This document shows, piece after piece, positions 32,038-42,960 of a stretch of DNA of 64,000 bases. Below the pieces are notes generated by a model that did not search any database, was not told the DNA's origin, and saw only the letters and a program-made list of their open reading frames with translations. Both the position numbers and the translations under genes were made by a program. Origin of the DNA: Holothuria scabra. Lineage: Eukaryota; Echinodermata; Holothuroidea; Aspidochirotida; Holothuriidae. Position 1 is the first letter of the stretch. Each line of letters opens with the position of its first letter. The stretch is from contig CM074187.1 of the NCBI GenBank assembly GCA_037179385.1, positions 558,001 through 622,000 on the forward strand. Reading direction: 5' to 3'.

Positions 32038-33720
32038 TATCGTTCTATATATGTGTTATTAAATTGTATCAATTGCACATATTTTTGTAATTATGAGAAG
32101 GAAGACATAAACTGAACTGAACTCATGTGACGCCGCGTATGTGTCACCGAGCGCAAAGCGCAAGGTCATAACGGCTGAGATCGAGTCCAGGCCGGAGGAC
32201 GTCTTAGAAGGGCCAGTGGGACCAGGGACAACGCTATACACCTGTGGATTGGGGGTGTAGAATATGCTCACAATGTTTAATGTCTGTCGTAAAATGTGAC
32301 TGAAGAGATGGACTTAACCCTTTCATTTACATGACACTATATCTATCACATCAATTCGTGTTCGTGTTGTCGTTAATCTCATCAAACTGACTATATATCA
32401 GGGAAAACGCCGCAGCGGGGGGTCCAGGGGCAAAGCCCATAGAAGCTCCTGAGGGTATCAGTATGAAGTATTAATGTCGTTATTTAAGGGTAAGCCTATT
32501 GGCTTAAAAATTGAAATAAGACTTTATTGGTTACAAAACTGATAGGCCTACAACCGGGAGTGGATCGGCGGACATTTCGCCCTTGAATCTCCGTCCAGGA
32601 TTTTTGGATATTTGTGACATATTAAAGTCGTCAGAAGGATAAGTTTATATTGATTTAAAACTGGTTTAAAATTAGTTGTGTAAGATTTTATAATTAACAA
32701 ATGTAGGCTACTACCAAGAGCGGCGAGATCCGGCAAACATTTTGAAAAAAGGGAGACCAGCTGAGAGAATACAGTTGACGGACAGTTAAATGCGATTTTC
32801 TAAGTATGTTATCATGCGGCCTTAGCAGAGCGTAAAGAAAATTTTGAAAAAAAGAACGCAACTTCTTATAAAAAAAGGGTGTTAAACAGATATACAATTT
32901 TAAACTCGCATGCCCGATGTTAAAAGAAAAGCGGATCGACTACCCATTATTTTTTTATGCATGCCCCGCCGTCAAATATTGGGAGTACACTTTATATATG
33001 ATATCCAAATTCAAAAAATATTGGGTGAATCCCCCCCCCCCCCCCCTTCGTTTAAGACGTGGTTACTATGGTTAAATATCAATGCACAACATTCCCGTGT
33101 CGAAGTCCCACAGCTGTAGAGCCACAGTCATTCCTGAAAGACGCATATGGATAAATCACTACAGGCATCCGTAGTTTTCTCAGAGGAAATGTCAAGTTCG
33201 CGGGAAATCTTTGTTTTGCTTCCCCACATGCACGGCTTACGCACGTGCCGTGCAAATGAATACAACTGCAGTGCCACACACTGTACACAACACAGGTTAC
33301 GATACAAAAAGTGCTAATACCAGCTTCCTAGGCCTCAGTACTACGTAAGTACACGGCTATAGCCAGGAGGGATGCTGTGACAGTTGCTCGGAACTAGCCT
33401 AGAACTTCGAAGTTAAACTTTGAAACCCAAGGTAGGCCTACTGGGAAACGAACAACCTAACTTTTAGAATGTTAGTATCTACCACGTTGTAAATTGCAAT
33501 TTCAAGTTAAATTGAACTCTTTTGGAAGCTCAGCTTCGAAAGACCTAGCCTAGCCTAACTTAAGTTAGGCCTAGCCTAACGTTACTCATCATAGCTACTA
33601 GGCTAAGTTAATATAGGCCTAGGCTAGGCCTAGTTCATAATCGTATTAAATTGCATGATCTAGGCTAGGCCTAGGCCTATCCCTTCTTCACAATAATATA
33701 GTCCTAACGTTAAGGCCTTA
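32038..33720. other. no gene; CTAGGCCTA-rich filler
   Basis: No exon recognised. From about 33535 to 33685 the DNA is a dense patch of CTAGGC/AGGCCTA motifs with no fixed period. A C-run lies at 33031-33047. Confidence 0.45.
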
Positions 33721-34149
33721 AAGGGCACGGATCTTGTCCCAGATCTTGCCGGTTCGTATACATTGGATTATTCCATTATATATAAGGTGTCCATTGTGTG
33801 AGTATTAAGTGTGCACACAACAGAAGTCTGCATTGCTGTGGCATATTTCGACATATTTCATGCAATAAACACTGGTATATATCTGTTTCCAACAGGTGAT
33901 ATGCAAGAAACCTTCAAGGTGTTCATCAGATCATCGAGCAAGTGTAAAGGATGATAATTGTGTCAGATATACATAGTCTTTTACAGACAGCCGTTTTATT
34001 TCTCAACCATGTAGATAAGGGGCTGTTGGGGTGCTGGAGTGCTATTGACTCATTTTTTTTTTTCCGGACCTTCAGGCCTTCTGGAAGCTATAAAAGCTGA
34101 AAAAAGTTGACCAATAATGTCCCGAAATAACTTAATAATAGAGACTTGA

Positions 34150-34915
34150 TAACAAACCAATTAAAGATTTTGATTACCAACAAATTAAAGATTTTGATAA
34201 CCAAACAATGGTCTATGTTATGAACACTGCAAAAATCATAAATTGAGATGTAGTTAAACATTGGTTATATTCTATTTAATTTTTAATAACCAACCAACTG
34301 TGTGCCATGATGTTCTATGTAATTGGTTATGTTCTATTTAATTTTTAAATATTTTAATAACCAACCAATGGTCTATGTTACGAACACCGCACAAGTTATA
34401 AATTGCGATGAAGTTAAAATTCCCGACATTGGTTATTGGTAAAAAACGCAACGTGAAACCATATTTTTTATATAATTTTAACAACCAACCAATGGTCTAC
34501 GTTATAAACAATGAACAAGTTATAAATTGCGATGCAGTTAAAATTCCCGACATTGGTTATATTCTATTTAATTTTTAAAGATTTTAATAACCAACACCGC
34601 ACAAGTTATAAATTGCGATGAAGTTAAAATTCCCGACATTGGTTATATTCTATTTAATTTGTAAAGATTTTAATAAACAACACCGCACAAGTCATAAATT
34701 GCGATGAAGTTAAAATTCCCGACATTGGTTATTGGTAAAAAACGCAACGTGAAACCACATTTTTATATAATTTTAACAACCAACCAATGGTCTACGTTAT
34801 AAACAATGAACAAGTTATAAATTGCGATGCAGTTAAAATTCCCGACATTGGTTATATTCTATTTAATTTGTAAAGATTTTAATAAACAACACCGCACAAG
34901 TCATAAATTGCGATG
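34150..34915. repeat. left subterminal tandem array
   Basis: Irregular units of about 110-150 bp built from ACCAACCAATGGTCTA, a CACCGCACAAGTTATAAATTG block, CCCGACATTGGTTAT and a TTTTAAAGATTTTAATAAC spacer. Some units are deleted. The right array at 36543-36950 has the same blocks inverted. Confidence 0.85.
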
Positions 34916-35296
34916 ATGAACTTCAGATTAAGTGTGATTTTTTTTTTTTTTTTTCCTAAGTTAAAATTTAGGTAAAACACCCGATACCCGAGTTATTGGC
35001 ATTTTCAATCACCGGATTTTAAAGAAGAGAAGAGAGAAAGAAGACACTAAAAGACAAAATGGCCGACTCTCCAAAAACTCAGTGACGTGTTCACTTGAAA
35101 AGATAGTTTAGATAGTATATCGGTAATTTTTATAAAATCTGGCGATCAAATTATGGGTGAACAGAGAGGGCGGTATTGCCTCCAAAGTCGTAGATTTTTG
35201 CTAGGGATATGATATCAGGTAACCTAAAAGGTTTTAGGTTAAGTTTTTTCTCTGTTTGTGACCTTGTTTGGTAACAAGCTATAGCGTGGTGTGCTA

Positions 35297-35349
35297 TTGC
35301 TAGACGCGTTTCGACCACAAAGATAATTTTGGGGTCTCATCAGTAGCAA
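35297..35349 (-). ncRNA. hammerhead ribozyme of a Penelope-like element
   Basis: Read on the - strand: TTGCTA, CTGATGA, GACC, a 16-base loop, GGTC, GAAA, then ACGCGTC cut site, then TAGCAA. The core CTGATGA and GAAA boxes are intact. Stem I pairs TTGCTA with TAGCAA (6 bp), stem II pairs GACC with GGTC, and the predicted cleavage is after GTC. Stem III is minimal and consists of the self-complementary ACGCGT, the arrangement reported for hammerheads of Penelope-like elements that act as dimers. It lies downstream of the reverse transcriptase on the same strand, where such ribozymes occur. Confidence 0.9.
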
Positions 35350-35409
35350 GATATAAAGTGGGCAGTGATTGCCGAAGTTGTCACAAATCGTAAATCGGGT
35401 TATTCCGAT

Positions 35410-36525
35410 AATAAATCGCTCATGAGTGTGATCAAATCAAGGTCTTCTTTGTCGAGGTTGTGATGTGTAATTGTTTCTGAATTAAATTCCGCACGTATGA
35501 GGGAATCGCTTAGATTTTGGCCCTTTTGTAGGCAATAAGCGGCGGGTTCGGAAACAATTTCTTAAGTGTCGGGTGTTCGGTAATTAAGTGCCAGTGTTTG
35601 GTGAGACACTTTTTAAGTCCTTGGTTTTGATATGGGGTGAAAAGCAGAACTTAAAACCAAAGGTGGGAATGGATCTTTTTGGTTTAGGTGTAAGGTGAAA
35701 GGATCTATTTTGGAAATTAATTTCAGAAATAAGATCCGATATAAAATCCTCCGGGTAATTCCGCCGTATAAGTTTCTCTTTAAATGAGGTGACTTTTTCG
35801 TTAAAGTCAAGGCGGTTATTACAGAGGCGTAAGTGTCGTGGGTTTCACCTTTAATAAAGCCCTTGAAACAGCTTAGTGGATGATTGGAGTCACGTGATAA
35901 ATATTGGAAAGTTTCGCTAGGTTTTGAGTAAGTGCGGGTATCAAGGTAGTTACATTCAGCGAAACGATTCCCTTTGAAAATATTGATGTCAAGGTAATTT
36001 ATTTCTGAGTATGATGACTCACAAGTGAATTTCAAGGTAGGGTGCAGGGTGTTGATGTGATCCATAAAGGTTTTCAGTTCAAATTCAGAACCGTCAAAAA
36101 AGAGAAGGATATCATCTCTATACCTTAACCAACTAACGATTTGTTTTGAGAGAGGTATTATGTCGTTCTCAAAAAGATGAAACGTGATATCGGCAATTTC
36201 GGGTGAGGATTCAGAGCCCATTGCAACCCCTACTGTTTGTAGGTAGTAATTTGTATCAAATTTGAAACAATTTCGTTTAATGATGAGCTCTAAAATCTTA
36301 CGGATAGAGGCGGCCGATATTTTCGGTATAGAATAAAGGCCGCTGTCGGATTTAGTGTATGCCTCTGTACATGCGTTAATCGCGTCATCTTGAGGTATGT
36401 TGGTATACATTCCGACTACATCAAGTGTAACCAGTAGAATATGGTCGGGTAATTTTAGATTTTCAATTAGGGGTGAGAATATGATTGGTATCCTTCACAT
36501 AGGTTGGTTGATGTTGCACCAGAGG
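35410..36525 (-). pseudogene. Penelope-like reverse transcriptase, frameshifted
   Basis: The main open frame (36410 to 35613, 265 residues) has Penelope-type motifs: a DVVGMYTNIP block overlapping its start, VGVAMGSESSPEIAD (about 60-74), RYRDDIL with the catalytic DD at 99-100, LDINIFKG, and a YSKPSETFQYLS / HPLSCFKGFIKGE thumb block. Upstream (36411-36525) the conserved YVKDT.H region lies in another frame. Downstream (to about 35410) the HLITEHP and LSDSLIRA motifs are again split across frames. So at least two frameshifts break the gene. No GIY-YIG endonuclease motif or its CCHH zinc finger follows. The relic ends shortly before the hammerhead. Confidence 0.88.
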
Positions 36526-36542
36526 AAGGAGGAAAAAATCTA

Positions 36543-36950
36543 GAAAATCTTTAAAAATTGAATAGAACATAACCAATGTCGGGAATTCTAACTTATCTCA
36601 ATTTATAGCTTGTGCGGTGTTCATAACATAGACCATTGGTTGGTTATTAAGATCTTTAAAAATTGAATAGAACATAACCAATGTCGGGAATTCTAACTTA
36701 TCTCAATTTATAGCTTGTGCGGTGTTCATAACATAGACCATTGGTTGGTTATTAAAATCTTTAAAAATTGAATAGAATATGTCGGGAATTTTAACTTATC
36801 TCAATTTATAGCTTGTGCGGTGTTCACAACCTAGACCATTGGTTGGTTATTAAAAATCTTTACAAATTAAATAGAACATAACCAATGTCGGGAATTCTAA
36901 CTTATCTCAATTTATAGCTTGTGCCGTGTTCATAACATAGACAATAGCAC
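36543..36950. repeat. right subterminal tandem array
   Basis: About four units of roughly 98-108 bp, each starting near CTTTAAAAATTGAATAG (36548, 36653, 36761 and a variant near 36859). They contain CATAACCAATGTCGGGAATT and AGACCATTGGTTGGTTATTA, and are the inverse of the left array. Confidence 0.85.
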
Positions 36951-37342
36951 ACCAACACCCAAGCATGACCAGTAACACAAAACCACCAGCAACAGCCCAT
37001 CACCTACATGGTTGAGAAATAAAACGGCTGTCTGTAAAAGACTATGTATGTCTGACACAATTATCATCCTTTACACTTGCTCGATGATCTGATGAACTCC
37101 TTGAAGGTTTCTTGCATATCACCTGTTGGAAACAGAAATATACCAGTGTTTATTACATGAAATATGCCGTTTAATCTTCTTATTGATAGCATATTGACTT
37201 TGATGGTACAACGTTACCGCACCACCGTAATGCAGACTGCTATTGTGTGCACACTTAATACTCACACAATGGACACCTTATATATAATGGAATAATCCAA
37301 TGTATACGAACCGGCAAGATCTGGGACAAGATCCAAGGGCAC

Positions 37343-38102
37343 AACCAGAATTGTAACATTGCAAGTATGGAACATAGACCCTTCTAAATTACGACATTTA
37401 GGCTTGGCCTAGGATGGTTCTAAGTTCGGCCTAGCCTAAAGTTAGGTCCAATTCTTTCAGTAGGCCTAAGAATTATTCTTACTGACTGGAACTGGATATC
37501 CAGTTCACAGAAGATCATTCAATTAATTTGTTGTAGTGGGAAAACATCCTTCAAAAAGTGGGATACCAGTTGTGTTCCTGTAGCTCAATGGAAATTCTGT
37601 AACAAACCTTGAATATTCTTTAGTAGATTGGACAGTGGCAAAGTAATTTATGCAACTTTGTTCTATTTTTTAGATTGAAATAAAAATGCTTTGGCCTAAA
37701 TTATTAATCCATGTTACACAATGTCACTTTCTTGGAGTCCATGTAACACAACAGAAAAAAATTATTTTGTGGACATGGCATCATACAATAACAAATTGTT
37801 CGTTTGTATTTTAAAATGTAGAGAAAGAAATATACCATTCTTGCTTATGGTCCATCTTCTTCTAATTTAATGCTAGGCTATGTGCCTACTTTTTAAGATG
37901 AAATAAACTGCAATGTAATGTTAAAGCCAAAAGCTAGTGACACCCTCATTTAAAGAATCACTCACATATAAACAATTCTATTATGGGATAGGAGAGACTT
38001 ATTCTATGGGTAACAAAAAAGTAGTCAGGTTATGATGGGAGCGTTCAAGTATTGGGTATTTTACCCAGACTGACTTAGGCACATCTGGAAAATAAGGAGA
38101 TT
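37343..38102. other. no gene recognised
   Basis: AT-rich DNA with short frames only, and no repeat ends. It links the foldback-like element to the displaced tail of the LINE at 43954-44920. Confidence 0.4.
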
Positions 38103-38150
38103 CAGCACAGCACAGCACAGCACAGCACAGCACAGCACAGCACAACACAA
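38103..38150 (-). repeat. displaced pentanucleotide tail of a LINE
   Basis: About nine CAGCA/CAACA units. The same kind of pentamer run (AACAC) resumes at 43911-43953 on the far side of the inserted hAT element and joins the 3' end of the LINE at 43954. The two runs are therefore read as one tail of a - strand LINE that was split. Confidence 0.75.
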
Positions 38151-40554
38151 GTTTGCACAGGTAACCCGGGTACCCGCCCGCCATCGTATTACCCGGTTCC
38201 AAATCTACTTCCCGAATCTTAAAAAAAAAAAAAATGCATGCAAAAAGGATCATCCCATTTATGCCATTGCCCTCGGTAATGGACTAAAATATTTTGCCAA
38301 TTTGGTAAACATTCTCCGAGACTGAGAATGAAGAGAGCCCCTAGAAATTATGTGTAAGTTTGATAGTTGTCTGAACTTTGTTTCTGAAGTTGAAATTTTT
38401 ATCAGCGTGCGGCCCGATCGCGCTATCGTCACATAGTGGGTTACTTCTCACACATCACATGTATATCGCTTGTAAACTTACCCGCAAGCAAGCTACCTGA
38501 CGGCCGATTCAAAATCACTTCGTACTGTTTCACGCAGACATAGCAAGACATACTGTATCACCCCCGCCCAGCTCGCAAAGACAGTGCCCGTAACGTTCAG
38601 CATGCTAGGTAAACTGAGCCTTACATGTATATACGATTTTATTACGGTATCAGTACGGTATGCCACCTCGAGTATAATCCTCGAATATTTCTTAATGGTT
38701 AAAGGTGTCAGTTTTATGCAAATCAACACTTTGCCACTATCTGCAAAGTAAAACGACATCAATGTAATAACACTGTAAACATTCACAAATTTTTTTTTAA
38801 AAAAGGCCAGTATATATTACGTTATTTTGCCCCAAAATGGCGCTCGAGCAGACTACGAAGTTTATGTGTGAAAGTTATGTTACCGTGCCTGGATGTCGAC
38901 ACGAGGCTAGCTACGTACGGTATATTCTGTAATAAGCGCTCCCCCTCATAATTTTTAACAACTGCGTAGGCCCAGGCCTCCCGCGCTACAGTCCCAAACC
39001 ACATATTAAGCTAGTGTTTGACCAGTTATGCATAATCAGTATTTAATTTATCAATCGCCCCGATGCCGATTACCGAGAAAGAGGGAAGACACGTGTTAGT
39101 CCCTAAAGTACGCGCCCCTTGCTTTGTGCATATTGTTCAAGTTGGAAAATGTTGGGAATAGTTCTGTTTGTTTCGCGAAATGAATATCATTTTTGTAGGC
39201 CTAATATTTTCTTTTCAAATGTGGAGATATAAACCAATTGTTAATACAGTAGGATTGTTTTCAGTCGATGTCACATACCCTTTGATAATCTCTTAGACAA
39301 ACATCATGTGCAGTTTTCATAACCAATCATGTCGGAACAGTTGCAGTATTTTACTGTACTTGGTTGCAGTTGGGTTAATAAACTGTAGAATCCTGCTTTA
39401 ATGAGGCCATGTAGAAATACGCAATCATAATAATCTTAGCGGTTCTTGGGCAGCAAAACAAATGCACCCGGATAACGTATCCTTTGGTTCCTTTCGGATA
39501 TAAAAATCCCCGTAAATTTTTATCAGTTCTTGTCCAAAACTTACGTCTTGTTTGAAAATAATCAGCAATTGAAATGCACGCAAGTGAGATCCCTGAAAAA
39601 TCCACGTACGCAGGGATTTGCGATGTCGTTTCTTGTTGAATTTAGCACGGGGCTCGACAGCTGCGCTAGCTGGTTATATCAGCATAGGAAATGTGATCTT
39701 GGTAGCACATAAAAACTCAATTGCAAAATTCGTCTCGAGGCCTAGTAATTTCACACACTAAATCACACAGGCGTTGGCGCGAGTTGTAATTGGCTGGCTA
39801 GAATCATCGAATTTGAACCAATCACGATGCAGGCAGTTTAAATTTTGCAATGGATGGTATGCATATGATGTCATCGAGCAAAACATGATGCGTTGTTTTG
39901 CGGTAAAAAACAGAAATGCACGTAAGTCTACTGCATGCATGGGCAAAGAAGTAGTCTGCATGAGACCACGTGTATCACTGTTTTTGTTTGCAATGGCTTT
40001 CACATTTCATAAGTCCTACTGTAAATAAGATTTCGGTAGGAATGCGAGAAATGACTTAATTTATGCAGGATAATAACTACCGAACTTCGAAAGATTCTAG
40101 GTGTAAAAAACGTGCACAGATATACATGGTAAGCTTGGGGAGTTGAAAGTACAGCCCAACACTGCAGCTCGATAGTCTGTACTTGTGTTTATGTACAGAA
40201 CAAATTGTACAGCAACTTACGCGGCACTTTTTTTCAGACTGCAAGGAATACAATTCCAGGTTATACTACATTGTTATGGGGAAAATAACCAACGATAGCG
40301 CCTATGGCAGGGGTATAATTTATATGTTTGTGCTTATCAATGCATTCCGTTTTGGCGGGAAGGATTGAGTAAGGTATTGACAGGAATTTTAACGAAATTA
40401 AGAGCCAGTTTCAAGTATTTTTGTGCCCTTTTTTCAGTTTACAAATAATCAGTGGTAATGATGGGTTGAATGGCAGAATTTTCCCGATGCCGATTAGCTA
40501 ATTTTTTATTGATTCCTTGCCGTAGGCAGGCAAGGAATCTATGCGATGGTGATG

Positions 40555-40608
40555 TCGTGTGTATGTGTGTGTGTGTGTGTGTGTGTGCGTGTGTGTGTGT
40601 GCGTATGT
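40555..40608. repeat. GT microsatellite
   Basis: A (GT)n run interrupted by GC steps, directly left of the satellite array. Confidence 0.95.
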
Positions 40609-40619
40609 GACGCTTTGGC

Positions 40620-42960
40620 TTGTAAACACGATATCTCAAGAAGGGTAAGTCCGAGGGATCTCATACTTGGCATGTGGATTGCCCATATTGAGTAGATGAT
40701 CCCTATTGTTTTTGGTGGACGTCAAAGGTCACTTGGGGTCACGAGAGGTCAAAAGGTCAAAATCTTGTAAACACGATATCTCGAGAATGGTACATGTGAC
40801 TAAGCTCATATTTGGTGTGTGGGTTGGTCATATTGAGTAGATGATCCCTATCGATTTTCTTGGAGGTCAAAGGTCATTTGGGGTCACGAGAGGTCAATAG
40901 GTAAATTCCTTAGAAATTGCTTGTAAACACGGTATCTCAAGAAGGGTAAGTGTGACTAATCTCATATTTGGTGTGTGCATTGGCCATATTGAGTAGATGA
41001 TCCCTATTGTTTTGGTGTAGATCAAAGGTCATTTGGGGTCACTAGAGGTCAAAAGGTCAAAACTTCATAAACACGATATCTCGAGAACGGTACATGTGAC
41101 TATGCTCATATTTGGTGTGTGGGTTGGTCATATTGAGTAGATGATCTCTAATGATTTTCTTGGAGGTCAAAGGTCATTTGGGGTCACGAGAGGTCAATAG
41201 GTAAATTCCTTAGAAATTGCTTGTAAACACGGTATCTCAAGAAGCGTAAGTGTGACTAATCTCATATTTGGTGTGTGCATTGGCCATATTGAGTAGATGA
41301 TCCCTATTGTTTTTGGTGGAGATCAAAGGTCATTTGGGGCCACGAGAGGTCGAAAGGTCAAAACTTCGTAAACACGATATCTCGAGAACGGTACATGTGA
41401 CTATGCTCATATTTGGTGTGTGGGTTGGTCATATTGAGTAGATGATCCCTAATGATTTTCTTGGAGGTCAAAGGTCATTTGGGGTCACGAGAGGTCAATA
41501 GGTAAATTCCTTAGAAATTGCTTGTAAACACGGTATCTCAAGAAGCGTAAGTGTGACTAATCTCATATTTGGTGTGTGCATTGGCCATATTGAGTGGATG
41601 ATCCCTATTGTTTTTGGTGGAGATCAAAGGTCATTTGGGGTCACGAGAGGTCGAAAGGTCAAAACTTCGTAAACACGATATCTCGAGAACGGTACATGTG
41701 ACTATGCTCATATTTGGTGTGTGGGTTGGTCATATTGAGTAGATGATCCCTATTGTTTTTGGTGGAGGTCAAAGGTCATTTGGGGTCACTAGAGGTCAAA
41801 AGGTCAAAACTTCATAAACACGATATCTCGAGAACGGTACATGTGACTATGCTCATATTTGGTGTGTGGGTTGGTCATATTGAGTAGATGATCTCTAATG
41901 ATTTTCTTGGAGGTCAAAGGTCATTTGGGGTCACGAGAGGTCAATAGGCAAATTCCTTAAAAATTGCTTGTAAACACGGTATCTCAAGAAGCGTAAGTGT
42001 GACTAATCTCATATTTGGTGTGTGCATTGGCCATATTGAGTAGATGATCCCTATTGTTTTTGGTGGAGATCAAAGGTCATTTGGGGTCACGAGAGGTGGA
42101 AAGGTCAAAACTTCGTAAACACGATATCTCGAGAACGGTACATGTGACTATGCTCATATTTGGTGTGTGCATTGGCCATATTGAGTAGATGATCCCTATT
42201 GTTTTTGGTGGAGGTCAAAGGTCATTTGGGGTCACGAGAGGTCGAAAGGTCAAAACTTCGTAAACACGATATCTCGAGAACGGTACATGTGACTATGCTC
42301 ATATTTGGTGTGTGGGTTGGTCATATTGAGTAGATGATCCCTATTGTTTTTGGTGGAGGTCAAAGGTCATTTGGGGTCACTAGAGGTCAAAAGGTCAAAA
42401 CTTCATAAACACGATATCTCGAGAATGGTACATGTGACTATGCTCATATTTGGTGTGTGGGTTGGTCATATTGAGTAGATGATCTCTAATGATTTTCTTG
42501 GAGGTCAAAGGTCATTTGGGGTCACGAGAGGTCAATAGGCAAATTCCTTAAAAATTGCTTGTAAACACGGTATCTCAAGAAGCGTAAGTGTGACTAATCT
42601 CATATTTGGTGTGTGCATTGGCCATATTGAGTAGATGATCCCTATTGTTTTTGGTGGAGATCAAAGGTCATTTGGGGTCACGAGAGGTTGAAAGGTCAAA
42701 ACTTCGTAAACAGGATATCTCGAGAACGGTACATGTGACTATGCTCATATTTGGTGTGTGGGTTGGTCATATTGAGTAGATGATCCCTATTGTTTTTGGT
42801 GGAGGTCAAAGGTCATTTGGGGTCACGAGAGGTCAAAAGGTCAAAACTTCGTAAACACGATATCTCGAGAACGGTACATGTGACTGTGCTCATATTTAGT
42901 GTGTGGATTGGTCATATTGAGTAGATGATCCCTATTGATTTTCTGAAGGGTCAAAGTTCA
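40620..42960. repeat. roughly 148-bp satellite array with AGGTCA direct repeats
   Basis: About 16 units, phased by an ACACG.TATCTC.AGAA block (near 40628, 40775, 40930, 41077, 41230 and so on to 42860). Two subtypes (TATCTCAAGAAG and TATCTCGAGAACGG) alternate in part, giving a 300-bp or 450-bp higher-order period. Most units carry GGAGGTCAAAGGTCATTTGGGG (nine exact copies of AGGTCAAAGGTCA, at 40864, 41165 and onward) and then GAGGTCAAAAGGTCAAAAC or a variant. The last units decay toward 43120. Confidence 0.92.

Larger units (their letters stand above)
33729..37334. mobile_element. foldback-like element with Penelope core
   Basis: A 3606-bp element with exact inverted tips (GGATCTTGTCCCAGATCTTG at the left) that are identical for about 90 bp. 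The arms continue inverted, with breaks, for about 1.19 kb on the left and 0.79 kb on the right. It is flanked by a perfect 8-bp duplication AAGGGCAC (33721-33728, 37335-37342). The inner part of each arm is a tandem array. The centre (about 34930-36540) holds a - strand Penelope-like reverse transcriptase relic and a hammerhead ribozyme. Long arms with subterminal tandem repeats recall foldback/TU elements of flies and sea urchins. Inverted terminal repeats are also known in Penelope elements, so either origin is possible. Confidence 0.8.

Noticed and set aside
33535..33685. CTAGGCCTA-rich patch as a regulatory array
   Set aside because: No fixed period or conserved spacing. Similar motifs are scattered through the window as background.
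40620..42960. Regular repeats considered as a CRISPR array
   Set aside because: The whole 148-bp unit is repeated with no unique spacers, and the genome is eukaryotic. It is a satellite.
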